Assembly (NCBI GenBank): GCA_009739215.1 | Contig: VSJF01000005.1 | Span: 434,001 to 498,000, forward strand | Source: Floccularia luteovirens | Taxonomy: Eukaryota > Basidiomycota > Agaricomycetes > Agaricales > Squamanitaceae | Length of the DNA stretch: 64,000 nt | Direction of reading: 5' to 3' | Part shown: positions 10,856 through 22,157 of the stretch, in pieces | Layout of the letters: each line of letters opens with the position of its first letter | Numbering within the stretch: the stretch's first letter is position 1 | Made by a program: the position numbers and the translations under genes | The notes under the pieces: model-generated | Database searches by the model: none | What the model was told of the DNA's origin: nothing | Seen by the model: only the letters and a program-made list of their open reading frames with translations

Positions 10856-11917
10856 CGCGCACATACAAAAGATCGCAGCTGATACGTGTTATTTGCGGGT
10901 TCACGGTCGTGACCGACGGGCTATATTTCACCGCATTATGATTTCCTTGCGTCTGTAATACTGAGGTCGCCTGTCTATGAAACAAATTGGAATAGCGGCT
11001 AAAAATTACGTGCTAACTGTTGCTGTGTCATCTTATGAACTGCATGCTTTTACCGACGTAATAAGGATACCCCTTGGTGCTTTGGCGATGTTCCGGGATT
11101 TGCTGGAATCTCTATTTTAACCTAGGATCGTTTAACAAATCGATATGATATTCTCGAAGTGTCAATGTCAAGATTACCACGTACGAGATTCAAATATATT
11201 TGAAAGGATATGTGAGAGCTTCAAAAACTATGTAAGTTGAGTAATTGCTGAAGCGAAGACTTCGCCTGTGGATAAAATTTTGGGGTTGAAATAGATGCAT
11301 GATGCGGATGATTCAAGTTCGTGGCGACGTCTAAGTTAGCAGGAAAAATAATTAATGGCGTGATTTTAAAACTGCCAGTTCGTGAGTTCGTCAACGCTGT
11401 TTTCATTGGGGATGGGGTATATAAAATTTCGCGGAGTGCTCGACATAGAATATTAACACATCATTGAACCGACATTTTGAACTTTTTGGTAGTAAGCTTG
11501 GCTCTTCTCGCTTGTTCTAGGAGTAATTAATGCATTGATGCGGTGGTTGAATAACATAGCCTATCTTTAATTTTTTTTTTGGAACGTGGAGGAGGCGTGT
11601 TAGGAACGGCGCACGCACCATCCAGCGGGAATTGAATCTGACCTTTAAAATTTGAGGTTCACCCTTTGCCCGAACTTAACATTTTTCGACGTCTTCGTGC
11701 TAAACCACTTCCTGACGACAATACCTATTTCCCTTCTCTCATCTTTTTAATTCTTTATGTGAGTACTCGTACCATTGTAGTAGCCTTCATTGAACGTGCT
11801 GGCGTGTCTCTCGAGCTCCTTTTCTCCCAAAAACACGCTGGGTTTCCTCGCGTTGCTTTGTCGTACCACTTTGAATGTCATCTTTTCGTTATTTTATGCT
11901 AACAATTTGCATTTAGC
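10856..11917. other. Intergenic region upstream of beta-tubulin
   Basis: No gene is recognised. At 11418-11520 there is a TATATAAAA box followed about 60 bp later by a stretch whose translation (FLVVSLALLACS) looks like a signal peptide, but no ATG opens it. It could be another eroded secreted-protein 5' end. The last 250 bp before the tubulin ATG are pyrimidine-rich, as in many highly expressed fungal promoters. Confidence 0.4.
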
Positions 11918-13813
<1,896 letters not shown>

Positions 13814-14167
13814 ACTTTATCTTTATCATCGAGTCCTCCCCATCCGGTTTACCACAAAATTGGGATTTTTCCCAGGTAAAACATTATACCGCTTGTCTCT
13901 TATCTTCTTTGTTATGAAGTACACTACCAGCATGTCTTTGATGATTCTTTTCTTCTTTGCGGATGTCAATCAGAATAAACGACTTAATCGGTCATTTTTG
14001 ATCACTGGTTATAGAGTGACTTACCCCATTCCGCATATTGTTTCACCAGGCATTGGCATGATTGTTTTCTAAGCTGGGATTGTACCCAATTACAGTTATA
14101 TTCACCTCTTATTTGCTCGCTAAGCTTTACGTCCGACAGGTTTTTGCGAACCTATCTGATATGTCAG
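13814..14167. other. Beta-tubulin 3' region
   Basis: This stretch runs from the tubulin stop to the edge of the tandem duplication. It is T-rich, probably 3' UTR and terminator sequence, with no coding signal. Confidence 0.5.
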
Positions 14168-14816
14168 TCAGTCTGGCAATTTGATCAGCTCGGAGTACGT
14201 ATTATTTGACAGACGACAGTTCCGCGAGATAGTGGAGTGGGAGCTTCTGAGAATGCAAGAATTATGTTTTTTACTGGCTGTTTTCTTGACAGGCATGACA
14301 TTCGCAAGAAAGACAAGCAGGCGGACGAGGATGATTGGCCGCGGCTCTTTTTATAGGATCTGCGGACAATGTGCGAAATTTCTTTCTATAGCTTTTTGGT
14401 CACAAGGCGTTGATTTGGTTTGATACGACAACATGGAAGCGCTGTCAAAATTTTGGTAGTATGCCGACACTACGAAAGTTTTTTCGCGGGATCACTAGCG
14501 ACTTGGACGCACTTGAAAATATCTACTGTGAGATTTTACTATACTTGCGGGGATGGCCTGTCAATTTGTTTCCCTTGAACCGGTGAAGTGACTCAGCGCT
14601 GAGAGTTTTTCGTCCGCTGCTTCTTTGAAATTAAATTGACCGAAGTGCTCAATGAAAATATGATGAATTTTAACCCGGATTTGGACCTTGATCAGGTTGA
14701 CGAATACATGGCAAGAAAAGAGGAACCATGTGCGTACACTTTCTGCTTCTGTTACACCTTCAAACGGAAGTTCTTATGATTACCCTAGTCGGACAGAATG
14801 GTCTTATCACTGGAAG

Positions 14817-14824
14817 TATAAAAG
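14817..14824 (+). promoter_or_regulatory. TATA box of tandem hydrophobin A
   Basis: TATAAAAG lies 89 bp upstream of the ATG at 14906, followed by a C/T/A-rich leader (CAACTGTTCTTCTCTCCTC). The same arrangement is conserved in the second copy, consistent with a strongly expressed gene. Confidence 0.7.
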
Positions 14825-14905
14825 CTCTACCAACTAACGCAATCCAACAAGCAACTCTCAACTGTTCTTCTCTCCTCTACACAACCAACAGTCTCCCAAT
14901 CCAAA

Positions 14906-15765
14906 ATGTTCTCTCGCATCTCTACCTCTTTCCTCTACGTCTTGGTTACTCTCACCGTTCTTGCGGCCGCCATGCCCAACAACCCACCGCCTCCCTCCTC
15001 TTCCACTACGTATGTCGCTAGTTCACAAATATCTAATAGACAAATGTTCAACTTTCATATAGCAAAACTGTGGTTAGCACCACTACAAAAGAAATCACCA
15101 GCACCGTCACCGTCACTCAACCAGTTACCACAACTATCCCGGTCACCACTACTATCCCGGTAACCACTACTAACCCAGTCACCACTACGGTTACATTCAG
15201 CTCTGTAAGTCGGTTCAAAGGCATCATCAAACGACTCAAAGTTCTCAAATTTCAATCCATAGCCCCCAGCCACCACCTACCATTCCGGCGTCCCAAGTGC
15301 TCCACCGGTAATCTTCAATGCTGCAACTCTATTCAATCAGTAAGCTTGCGCCCTAACAGATATACCTTTCCACTTGTTGCTGACAAATAACTTACAGGGC
15401 AAGCTCTAGTGCTGTTAGTCTGCTCTTGGGCCTCCTCGGAATTGTTCTCCAGGACGTCACTGCCCTTGTGTAATGTTTTTTCTTCTTTAAAAACTGACAA
15501 TACAGATATAATACTGATTACCTTCCTCAGTGGTCTGACTTGCAGCCCCCTCGTTCTCGGAGGAACCTCTTGGTAAATTCGTCCCACATATAAAGAAAAG
15601 AGTGAGATTCTGACTCCTGCAATTAGCACTCAACAAGTAGCTTGCTGCACCGATAACAACTTCGTGAGTATCTAATTGCCATTCCTAGTTGGTTCTCATT
15701 ATAACTGGGTTGTGCAGAATGGCCTCATCTCCCTTGGCTGCTCTCCCGTCAACATCAACCTTTAA
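14906..15765 (+). CDS. Thr-rich class I hydrophobin A (frame broken by surplus bases)
   Basis: Class I hydrophobin with an intact signal peptide (FLYVLVTLTVLAAA) and a long Thr/Pro/Val-rich mature N-terminus made of VTTTIP-like repeats. The Cys core is CSTGNLQCCNSIQS, GLTCSPLVLGGTS with its following C, VACC and GLISLGCSPVNINL. The intron pattern matches its twin at 17948. The exon after the Thr repeats carries two extra bases relative to the twin (near 15274 and 15297), and the next coding exon begins with one more (near 15400). Read literally, the first three cysteines are lost and the frame stops at TAA. Because the surrounding sequence is otherwise nearly identical to the twin, these look like sequencing insertions rather than decay, but a fresh pseudogene cannot be excluded. 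Confidence 0.75.
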
Positions 15766-16270
15766 ATCAGATGTGATATTTGAAACTCGGGACCGGGTAC
15801 GGTTACTGTAGACTTCACGGCAGTACATAAATAGCTCAGTAACCAGTTGTCAATCTGTTACTTTTGTAACGTTAAATTCATTTGGTCTTCCTTGAATCTG
15901 TCTGACGTCATATGAATAAGGAATAAATATTTCAGTGAAATGATTGGTTACTCGGCTGTAACCTAGTACTTGGTTTCATAGAAATAGATACTGTTCAAGA
16001 ACCACCCAATTAGAGGGAAACCTTTGGAAATATTGAGCATGTACCGGTTTATATAAAAACATACCACTCCACATAACGTATGTATATAAAGCAAATGCAG
16101 CTTGAAGCGCTGCCGTAAAGATTTTCTATCTCATTGGAAGGTAAAACCTATGAACTGAGTATCTTAATACTATTGAGGTCATGACTCGACGGATTTCTCA
16201 GATGCATACTCTCCCAGGTCAACTCAAATTAAACTCGCATTCTGACCGTGAACTTACCTTCTTAAATTAC

Positions 16271-16982
16271 AATTATGGTGGATGGTCATTTTGTCCTCAA
16301 TCCACTGATAACCAGATCACTAATGGGTCAGTTTTGTCGACCCTGCCTGTAACAATGTGAGTGGAATATCTTGCCTACATCTATCCTTTCCATTGAACGG
16401 AACGGAACATCAAGTATACCAATTTCCATTGTAGTCTGTGCCAACCAGCAATGCTCTCCCAATCACTTTCTGGTCTGACTAGCCTAGTGGGTCTACATAC
16501 CTTTCTGCAAATCGCCTGGGCTGTGAGTTCTCTGTAGCATGTTGCTCTTAGTATCATGTTTTGAGATCACTCACCATGGTATATTACTGTTGTGATTATA
16601 TACATATATTGTGCCGTTATTGGGTGGTGGCTGGACTGGTGAACTCTTTATTATTTCCGTCCAGACTTACTGTCTGGCCTCTGCCTCCAGCGGGCCAAAT
16701 TCCGTTCAAATTTTCAGTAGGCTTCTAAGCGATTTTTGGGCCTAGTTCTGTCCAGGCCGGTACCCAGGATCCCCTTCCATTATCAGGGGTCCTCTTAATG
16801 AAATCGTCACGCTTGCCAGTGGTGTGCCAGCGCGGAGTCTGAAGTGATCACTGACGGTTGCGCGTTTCCCCCGATGCAAGCCAAGCGGAGAATTAATTAA
16901 TTGATGGCTGGTATCACGTCCCCGTGACAAACAACTGACAGATGAACCAACCGAAGGAAGGTACCTGCTAGGGATAGTATGC
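16271..16982. other. Unique spacer between the tandem units
   Basis: About 0.7 kb that is not shared by the two units. A 130-codon open frame on the minus strand (17134-16742) has no recognisable domain and overlaps the MITE. GC content and sequence texture around 16740-16960 differ from the flanks, so it may be a fragment of inserted DNA, but I cannot classify it. Confidence 0.4.
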
Positions 16983-17096
16983 CAGTCTGGCAAAAGATTG
17001 ATCAGCTCGGAGTACGTATGGATAATTATCTGACAGACGACAGTTCCGCGAGATATTGGAGTGGGAACTTCTGGGAATGCAAGAATCATGTTTTTA

Positions 17097-17333
17097 AGGT
17101 GCGCTAGCTGTGTCAGGCAGGATTTCAAAAACAAAATTGAATGGTTTTTTTTTCCAGATTTATTACATGTATTGACTCAGACAAACCTTATAAAATGCAC
17201 TTTACGCTAAGTATCTCGCCCCCACCTCTTGCAACTTTGATCATGTAGTGGTTCACAGTGCGGGATCCCTTATGCCCGCGGTATTGACGTCCAAAAAGTG
17301 TTTGAAATCCTGTCTAACACAGCTTGCGTACCG
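17097..17333. mobile_element. 237 bp MITE with 33 bp terminal inverted repeats and TA target site
   Basis: The left end (17097-17129) begins AGGTGCGCTAGCTGTGTCAG and the right end (17301-17333) is its inverted match, 28 of 33 positions. Each TIR ends internally in GGATTTCAAA or its complement. TA flanks the element on both sides. The homologous place in tandem unit A (14272-14273) is an uninterrupted single TA, so this is a filled/empty site pair. The interior has no coding capacity. TA duplication suggests mobilisation by a Tc1/mariner-type transposase, though none is present here. It lies about 610 bp upstream of the second tandem hydrophobin start. Confidence 0.85.
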
Positions 17334-17858
17334 TATACTGGCTGTTTTATTGACAGGCATGACATTCACACGAAAGACAAGCAGCCGGATGAAGATGATT
17401 GGCCACGGCTCTTTTTTATAGGATCGCAGATAATGTGCACAATATCCTTTCTATAGCCCTCTGGTTGATGCGATTTGATTTGACAACACAGAAGCGCTGT
17501 CAACATTTTGTGATATTCTGACACTGTTTGTTTTTCGCGAAATCAAACGACTTGGTTAAGGTCGCAAATTCATTTACTGCGTGTTTTTACTATACTTGGG
17601 AGATGACCTGCCGACTTGTTTCCCTTAAACGAGTGAAGTGACTCAGCGCTGTGAGTTTTTCGTCCGTTGCTTCTTTGAAATTAAATTGACCGAAGTGCTT
17701 AATGAATATATGATGAATTTATAACTCGGATTTAGGCCTTGATCAGGTTGTCAATACATGACAAGAAAAAGAGGGATCCATGTGCGTACACTTTCTGTTT
17801 CGGTTACACCTTCGAACGGAATTTCTATAGTCGGGCGAAATAGCCTTACCGTTGGAGG

Positions 17859-17866
17859 TATAAAAG
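17859..17866 (+). promoter_or_regulatory. TATA box of tandem hydrophobin B
   Basis: TATAAAAG lies 89 bp before the ATG at 17948, the same spacing as in unit A, so the core promoter survived the duplication and the upstream MITE insertion. Confidence 0.7.
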
Positions 17867-17947
17867 CCCTACTAACTAACGCAACTCAACAAGCAGCTCT
17901 CAACTGTTCTTCTCTCCTCTACACAACCAACAGTCTCCCAATCCAAA

Positions 17948-18804
17948 ATGTTCTCTCGCATCTCTACCTCTTTCCTCTACGTATTGGTTACCCTCACCGT
18001 TCTTGCGGCCTGCCATACCTAATGACCAACCTCCTCCCTACTCTTCCACTACGTATGTCGCTAGTTTGTAAAATATTGACAGATGGATATTCAATCTTCA
18101 TATAGCAAAACTGTGGTTAGCACCACTACAAAAGAAATCACCAGCACCGTCACTGTCACTCAACCAGTTACCACAACTATCCCAGTCACCACAACTATCC
18201 CGGTAACCACTACTAATCCAGTCACCACTACTGTTACGTTCAGCTCTGTAAGTCGGTTTAAAGGCATCATCAAACGACTCAAAAGTTCTCAAATTTCAAT
18301 CCATAGCCCCCAGCCACCACTACCATTCCGGCGTCCCAATGCTCCACCGGTAATCTTCAATGCTGCAACTCTATTCAATCAGTAAGCTGCGCCCTAACAG
18401 ATATACCTTTCCACTGTTGCTGACAAATAACTTACAGGGAAGCTCTAGTGCTGTTAGTCTGCTCTTGGGCCTCCTCGGAATTGTTCTCCAGGACGTCACT
18501 GCCCTTGTGTACGTTTTTTTTCTTCTTCAAAAATGACAATACAGATATAATACTGATTACCTTCTCAGTGGTCTGACTTGCAGCCCCCTCGTTCTCGGAG
18601 GAACCTCTTGGTAAATTCGTCCCACATATAAAGAAAAGAGTGAGATTCTGACTCCTGCCATTAGCACTCAACAAGTAGCCTGCTGCACAGACAACAACTT
18701 CGTGAGTATTTAATTACCATTTCCTAGTTGATTCTCATTATAACTCGGTTATGCAGAATGGCCTCATCTCCATTGGCTGCTCTCCCGTCAACATCAACCT
18801 CTAA
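17948..18804 (+). CDS. Thr-rich class I hydrophobin B (one surplus base in exon 1)
   Basis: Twin of the 14906 gene. From exon 2 onward it is fully in frame: Thr repeats (VTVTQPVTTTIPVTTT and two further units), then PATTTIPASQCSTGNLQCC, a hydrophobic middle (SLLLGLLGIVLQDVTAL), GLTCSPLVLGGTSCTQQVAC and NGLISIGCSPVNINL. All eight cysteines are in the class I pattern. Exon 1 encodes the same signal peptide, but after GCGGCC there is one extra T (near 18010) compared with unit A, sending the frame to TAA. Without that base exon 1 continues IPNDQPPPYSSTT in phase. One base separates it from a normal secreted hydrophobin. Confidence 0.8.
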
Positions 18805-19230
18805 ATCAAATGTGATTTTGAACTCAGGACAGAATTTGACGGTTACTGTAGACTTCACGACTGTACATAAATAGCTCAGTAACTACTTGTCAACTTTTAT
18901 AAAGTTAAATTCGTCTTCCTTTGATCTGTCTGACGTCATATGCACGGGGAATAGGTATTTCAGATTAAAAATGTTATTTCAACGAAATAAATCCCCAGCT
19001 ACTCCGCTGTAACCTCTATAGTACCTAGTTCACAGATTTAGTACTACAGGTACTGTCTCAGAAACCACCCAATTGAAGGCAAGTGACCTTCGGAAATATT
19101 GAGTATGTACTGGTTTATATAAAGACATACCACTCCACATACGGGCTACGTCATAGGCATGTTTATAAAGCAGTGCAGCTTGGAGCGCTGCTGTAAAAAA
19201 TTTACACCTCCTGTTCGAAGGTTCGAAACT

Positions 19231-19617
19231 ATGGGGTGAGTCCTTTCTTTTCACTGTCGACCCTCGTAACTTGACTGATTTATCAGATGTATACTCTCCT
19301 GTTTTGCGGGTCAGTTCAAATCAAACCCCCATTGTGACCGTGGACTTACCTTCTGTAATTACAACTAGGCATATTTGAATGCATTGGAGGGGCTATCATG
19401 GCTATTGTAGATGCTATTGCCGGATGTCTCGAGTGCATAGTCAGATGTAAGTTCAAATTTTTTTTTTTTGAAGTCGAAGCTCACTAGGTTTGTGCCTGGA
19501 CTCTCAGCGATAGCCAACTGTATTGCATCTATTGTTGATTGTTTGACTTGTGGATGTTGTCGGTGAGTACAATTCACAACCTACTACTTTACCCGTATAT
19601 AATATCTTCAAAGGTGA
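19231..19617 (+). CDS. Cys-rich hydrophobic microprotein (about 46 aa, unknown function)
   Basis: A tiny gene built from four exons: start exon at 19231, then 19369-19446, 19508-19562 and 19614-19617. It encodes repeated hydrophobic Cys/Ile/Ala units: GIFECIGGAIMAIVDAIAG, then CLECIVRSIANCIASIVDCL and TCGCCR before the stop. A TATA-like TTTATAAAG lies at 19162-19170. I recall similar very short Ile/Ala/Cys repeat proteins being common and unannotated in agaricomycete genomes; their role is unknown, possibly membrane-associated. The first exon reads ATGGGG before the GTGAGT donor, which is one G too many for the frame. With three Gs it would be MGIFEC, exactly as expected. The gene is too small for automatic prediction and is easily missed. 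Confidence 0.6.
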
Positions 19618-19988
19618 ATGGGGCTCCAGAATGATGAGTGGGTAGTTCTGGAGCTTATATTGCAACCCGCACCGGTTATGGAAATTTCTTCTCATACCCA
19701 TTCACTTTTGTATTCTACAATGTATATCTGTAAGGCCTTGTTATATTTGCGAATATTTTGAATGCACACCGCATGTCCTAGGAATGAATCTTAAGCTTCA
19801 TCCTTAAGAAGATCTCTTATCTATATATGCAGCGCAACATGTACTTGTAGGTTGTAGCAACAACTTGGGTAAACTTCAAGTGATGAAGATTAAATCTAGA
19901 AGTTTTGTAATTAAACATACATTTCAAAGTGCCCAAAGTATATGAAGTCATGAACTAAACCAATGATTACCCAGTTTTTGTTTTCAAG

Positions 19989-21483
19989 TTACGCCAAAGA
20001 ATGGAGAAAAGAACTGCTCCAATACCTACTATTAGCAATTTCTAGACCTACATAGTTCTTCATACCAACTTTAACGCCACTACCACCCCATATCGCACCT
20101 GTCACTCGTCCGGTATACATGCTATATTGAATAGCAAGAGATGTGCGACCATTCCAGGAATCTGGTAACTGCTTGCTAAGCAGACTGACTGTGACAGTAC
20201 TCGCCATATTGAAACCCAGCGCCACTGCCCACCAGCAAACAAAGACGCTTCCGTAATTCAACTTCCCTGATGCCAGGAGGGACATAAAGATTAAAAGAGC
20301 TGACAAGCCGAAGCAGGAGCCGGTCGCTAAAATTTGACGATCCTGAATACGCCGTGCGAGAAACAGATTGATGATGAGAAAAGGAAAAGCGGAGATTCCT
20401 CCCAGCGCGATAAAATTCCCTGCAGCAAATGGTGACCAATGAAACTGTGGGGTGTCTGCGCCAAAAACGGGTAGGTTTGATTCCCATGCACCTAACACGA
20501 AAAAACAGGTCATTGCGAACCAGCACATGCAAACTATAACACCCCATTGTGCGGGTGACATATTGTAGATGGTAAGTTCGCGTTCGGGAATCGGTGCAGT
20601 TACAAAGTCAGGATCTGGGTTCGACGATTTTTCGATAGATTCAGTAGTACTAGCTGGAAGAGGTGATGGTGTAGTTTCTTTTGGAGGTGGTTTCTCTGTC
20701 GGGACATCTTCGTACCACAAGGTGACAATAACCCAGAATACGCTCCATAATGTAGCCATAATCCACCCTGGACTAGTGTATCCATTGAAGATACGGTTTT
20801 TGAAGCCAATCCTGTATAGCAATCCACCTGCGAAAGGACCAAGGCTCATGCCCAGACCTTGTCCAATGACCAAACAGCCAGCCAGGGTGGTTCTCCGCCT
20901 GATTCCGACAATACGACCATCGGAACAATATCGTTTACAGTACATCCACATTGCAAATGCAAAACCACTGATTATTCTCCCGATCAGGATGAGATATAGA
21001 AAATTTGCAGGATAGGCGAGGGCATAAAGAATGTGACCAAGAATCGATGCACCACAACAGACATGTAGAGGTAGTTTATATCCCCCTAAATATATTAGAC
21101 CGACTGATCTGACATGAGGGTATTGGAATTCACCTTTATCGAATCTTGTCAATGGAATCAATGCCAGTCCAGAGAAAACAGTCGGTATGCCAATTACAAG
21201 ACCTGAAAACGTGGAGCTACCTCCCAGATGTTGTGCATACCCATTGGAAGTGGAGACTATGATGAAGAATGATACCTATTATACTGATTGAGCACTCATA
21301 TGGAACACACTGGTTGTATCAAAGTACCTGGAGAAGGGAATTCGCGAAGATCACAATACAGAGGGATGCTCGCTTTGGTAATTTGAACTCGGGGCCTACG
21401 TCCTTGTTCGAGGTCGGAGCAATAGTTGAGCTCGAGTTCTCAGGGAGGACGATGTTGATATTTTTATGGTCTTGTACTTGCAT
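19989..21483 (-). CDS. Major facilitator superfamily transporter
   Basis: Twelve-helix MFS transporter, substrate unknown. Exons are 21483-21328, 21275-21134 and 21085-19989. The start MQVQDHKNINIV leads into TM1 (ASLCIVIFANSLLQVSFFII). The loop 2-3 region has RFDKG, TM4 lies around SGFAFAMWMYCK, and RIVGIRRRTTLAG precedes TM5 with GQGLGMSLGPFAGGLLY. A central cytosolic loop is Pro/Thr/Ser-rich. The second half retains GRTSLAIQYSMYTGRVTGAI. The R-RRTTLAG and GYTSPGW motifs remind me of fungal relatives of the lysosomal MFSD8/CLN7 group, which is a guess. The literal C-terminus (NSRYWSSSFLHSLA) is unlike an MFS end. One surplus base near 20031-20036 hides the expected last helix IGAVLFSILWRNLKTKTG, which would end at 19967. 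Confidence 0.85.
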
Positions 21484-22157
21484 AGTCGATAGCACGTATC
21501 AGGTAGGATCCTAGCAACTGTAGGGATTCATTGAATCATTGCATCATTGCATCAGAGAGGGCGTTGCGCTTACCTCAAGTCAGTGCTTTCTTGTCCTCGT
21601 CTTGTATGGTTGGGCGGGAGGAGTTGGAAGCAAACGAGTTAGTTCCAGTATGTTGGGCCAGGATGACACCGGCACTTTTACAAAATGTCTTGTCGGGATA
21701 CATTGCTTGGTTTTACAAGCATCAGCTAATTTTGTCACGGTCGGAAGAATGTTGAGCCTCGGCTTTAAAAGGGTGATTCAGGACCATTACAGTCTCAGAA
21801 CTTTGAACGCTTCAAAATTATCTGGGCTTGTGTTTGTAATACAGTCCTGTGAATTTTTTCGGATCGCCATGTTATTATAATTTTGGCGTAGCGGAGCTTG
21901 TTGGCTTCAATCCGTTTGCCAGGTGAACTAACTATAAGTTATGTAACGTAACACTCACTGTTCCGTGAGGTCATGCTTATCATGGATCAAATCGATACAC
22001 AAGAGCAAACAAAGAAATTGATGATCTAATCAAAGTTATTATGTTTTTTTCTTCTCCTCTTCCTCTCCACTCGAATTCGAGATTCTAATCCGGGTGGAGA
22101 GGAAGACGGCCTTCATATCAGTCTTTGCATTACATTTCAAAATAATCTCAAAAGGTC
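21484..22157. promoter_or_regulatory. Divergent promoter region between MFS transporter and URA2/CAD
   Basis: 674 bp lie between the two divergent start codons. A C/T-rich tract (TTTTTTTCTTCTCCTCTTCC) at about 22045-22065, roughly 90 bp before the CAD ATG, resembles fungal CT-box promoter elements. A threefold TTGCATCATTGCATCA-like repeat lies near 21537-21553. No gene is recognised in the region. Confidence 0.45.

Larger units (their letters stand above)
14168..16270 (+). repeat. Tandem duplication unit A (hydrophobin + 5' end of microprotein gene)
   Basis: First copy of a direct repeat whose second copy is at about 16983-19366. The match begins at CAGTCTGGCA. It covers the far-upstream region, promoter, all hydrophobin exons and introns, the 3' flank, and the promoter and start region of the Cys-rich microprotein gene. 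In this copy the microprotein start has become ATG AAC TGA and its coding exons are missing. Within the hydrophobin gene the two units are nearly identical. Confidence 0.85.
16983..19366 (+). repeat. Tandem duplication unit B (hydrophobin + complete microprotein gene)
   Basis: Second copy of the 14168-16270 unit, about 2.8 kb downstream in direct orientation. It differs from unit A by a 237 bp MITE insertion (17097-17333) and scattered substitutions in non-coding parts. Unit B runs into the complete microprotein gene, whereas unit A retains only that gene's promoter and start. The parental arrangement was therefore probably unit B. Confidence 0.85.

Noticed and set aside
16742..17134. 130-codon minus-strand open frame between the hydrophobin units
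   Set aside because: It has no domain and overlaps the left end of the MITE and the duplicated upstream region, so it cannot be a conserved gene.
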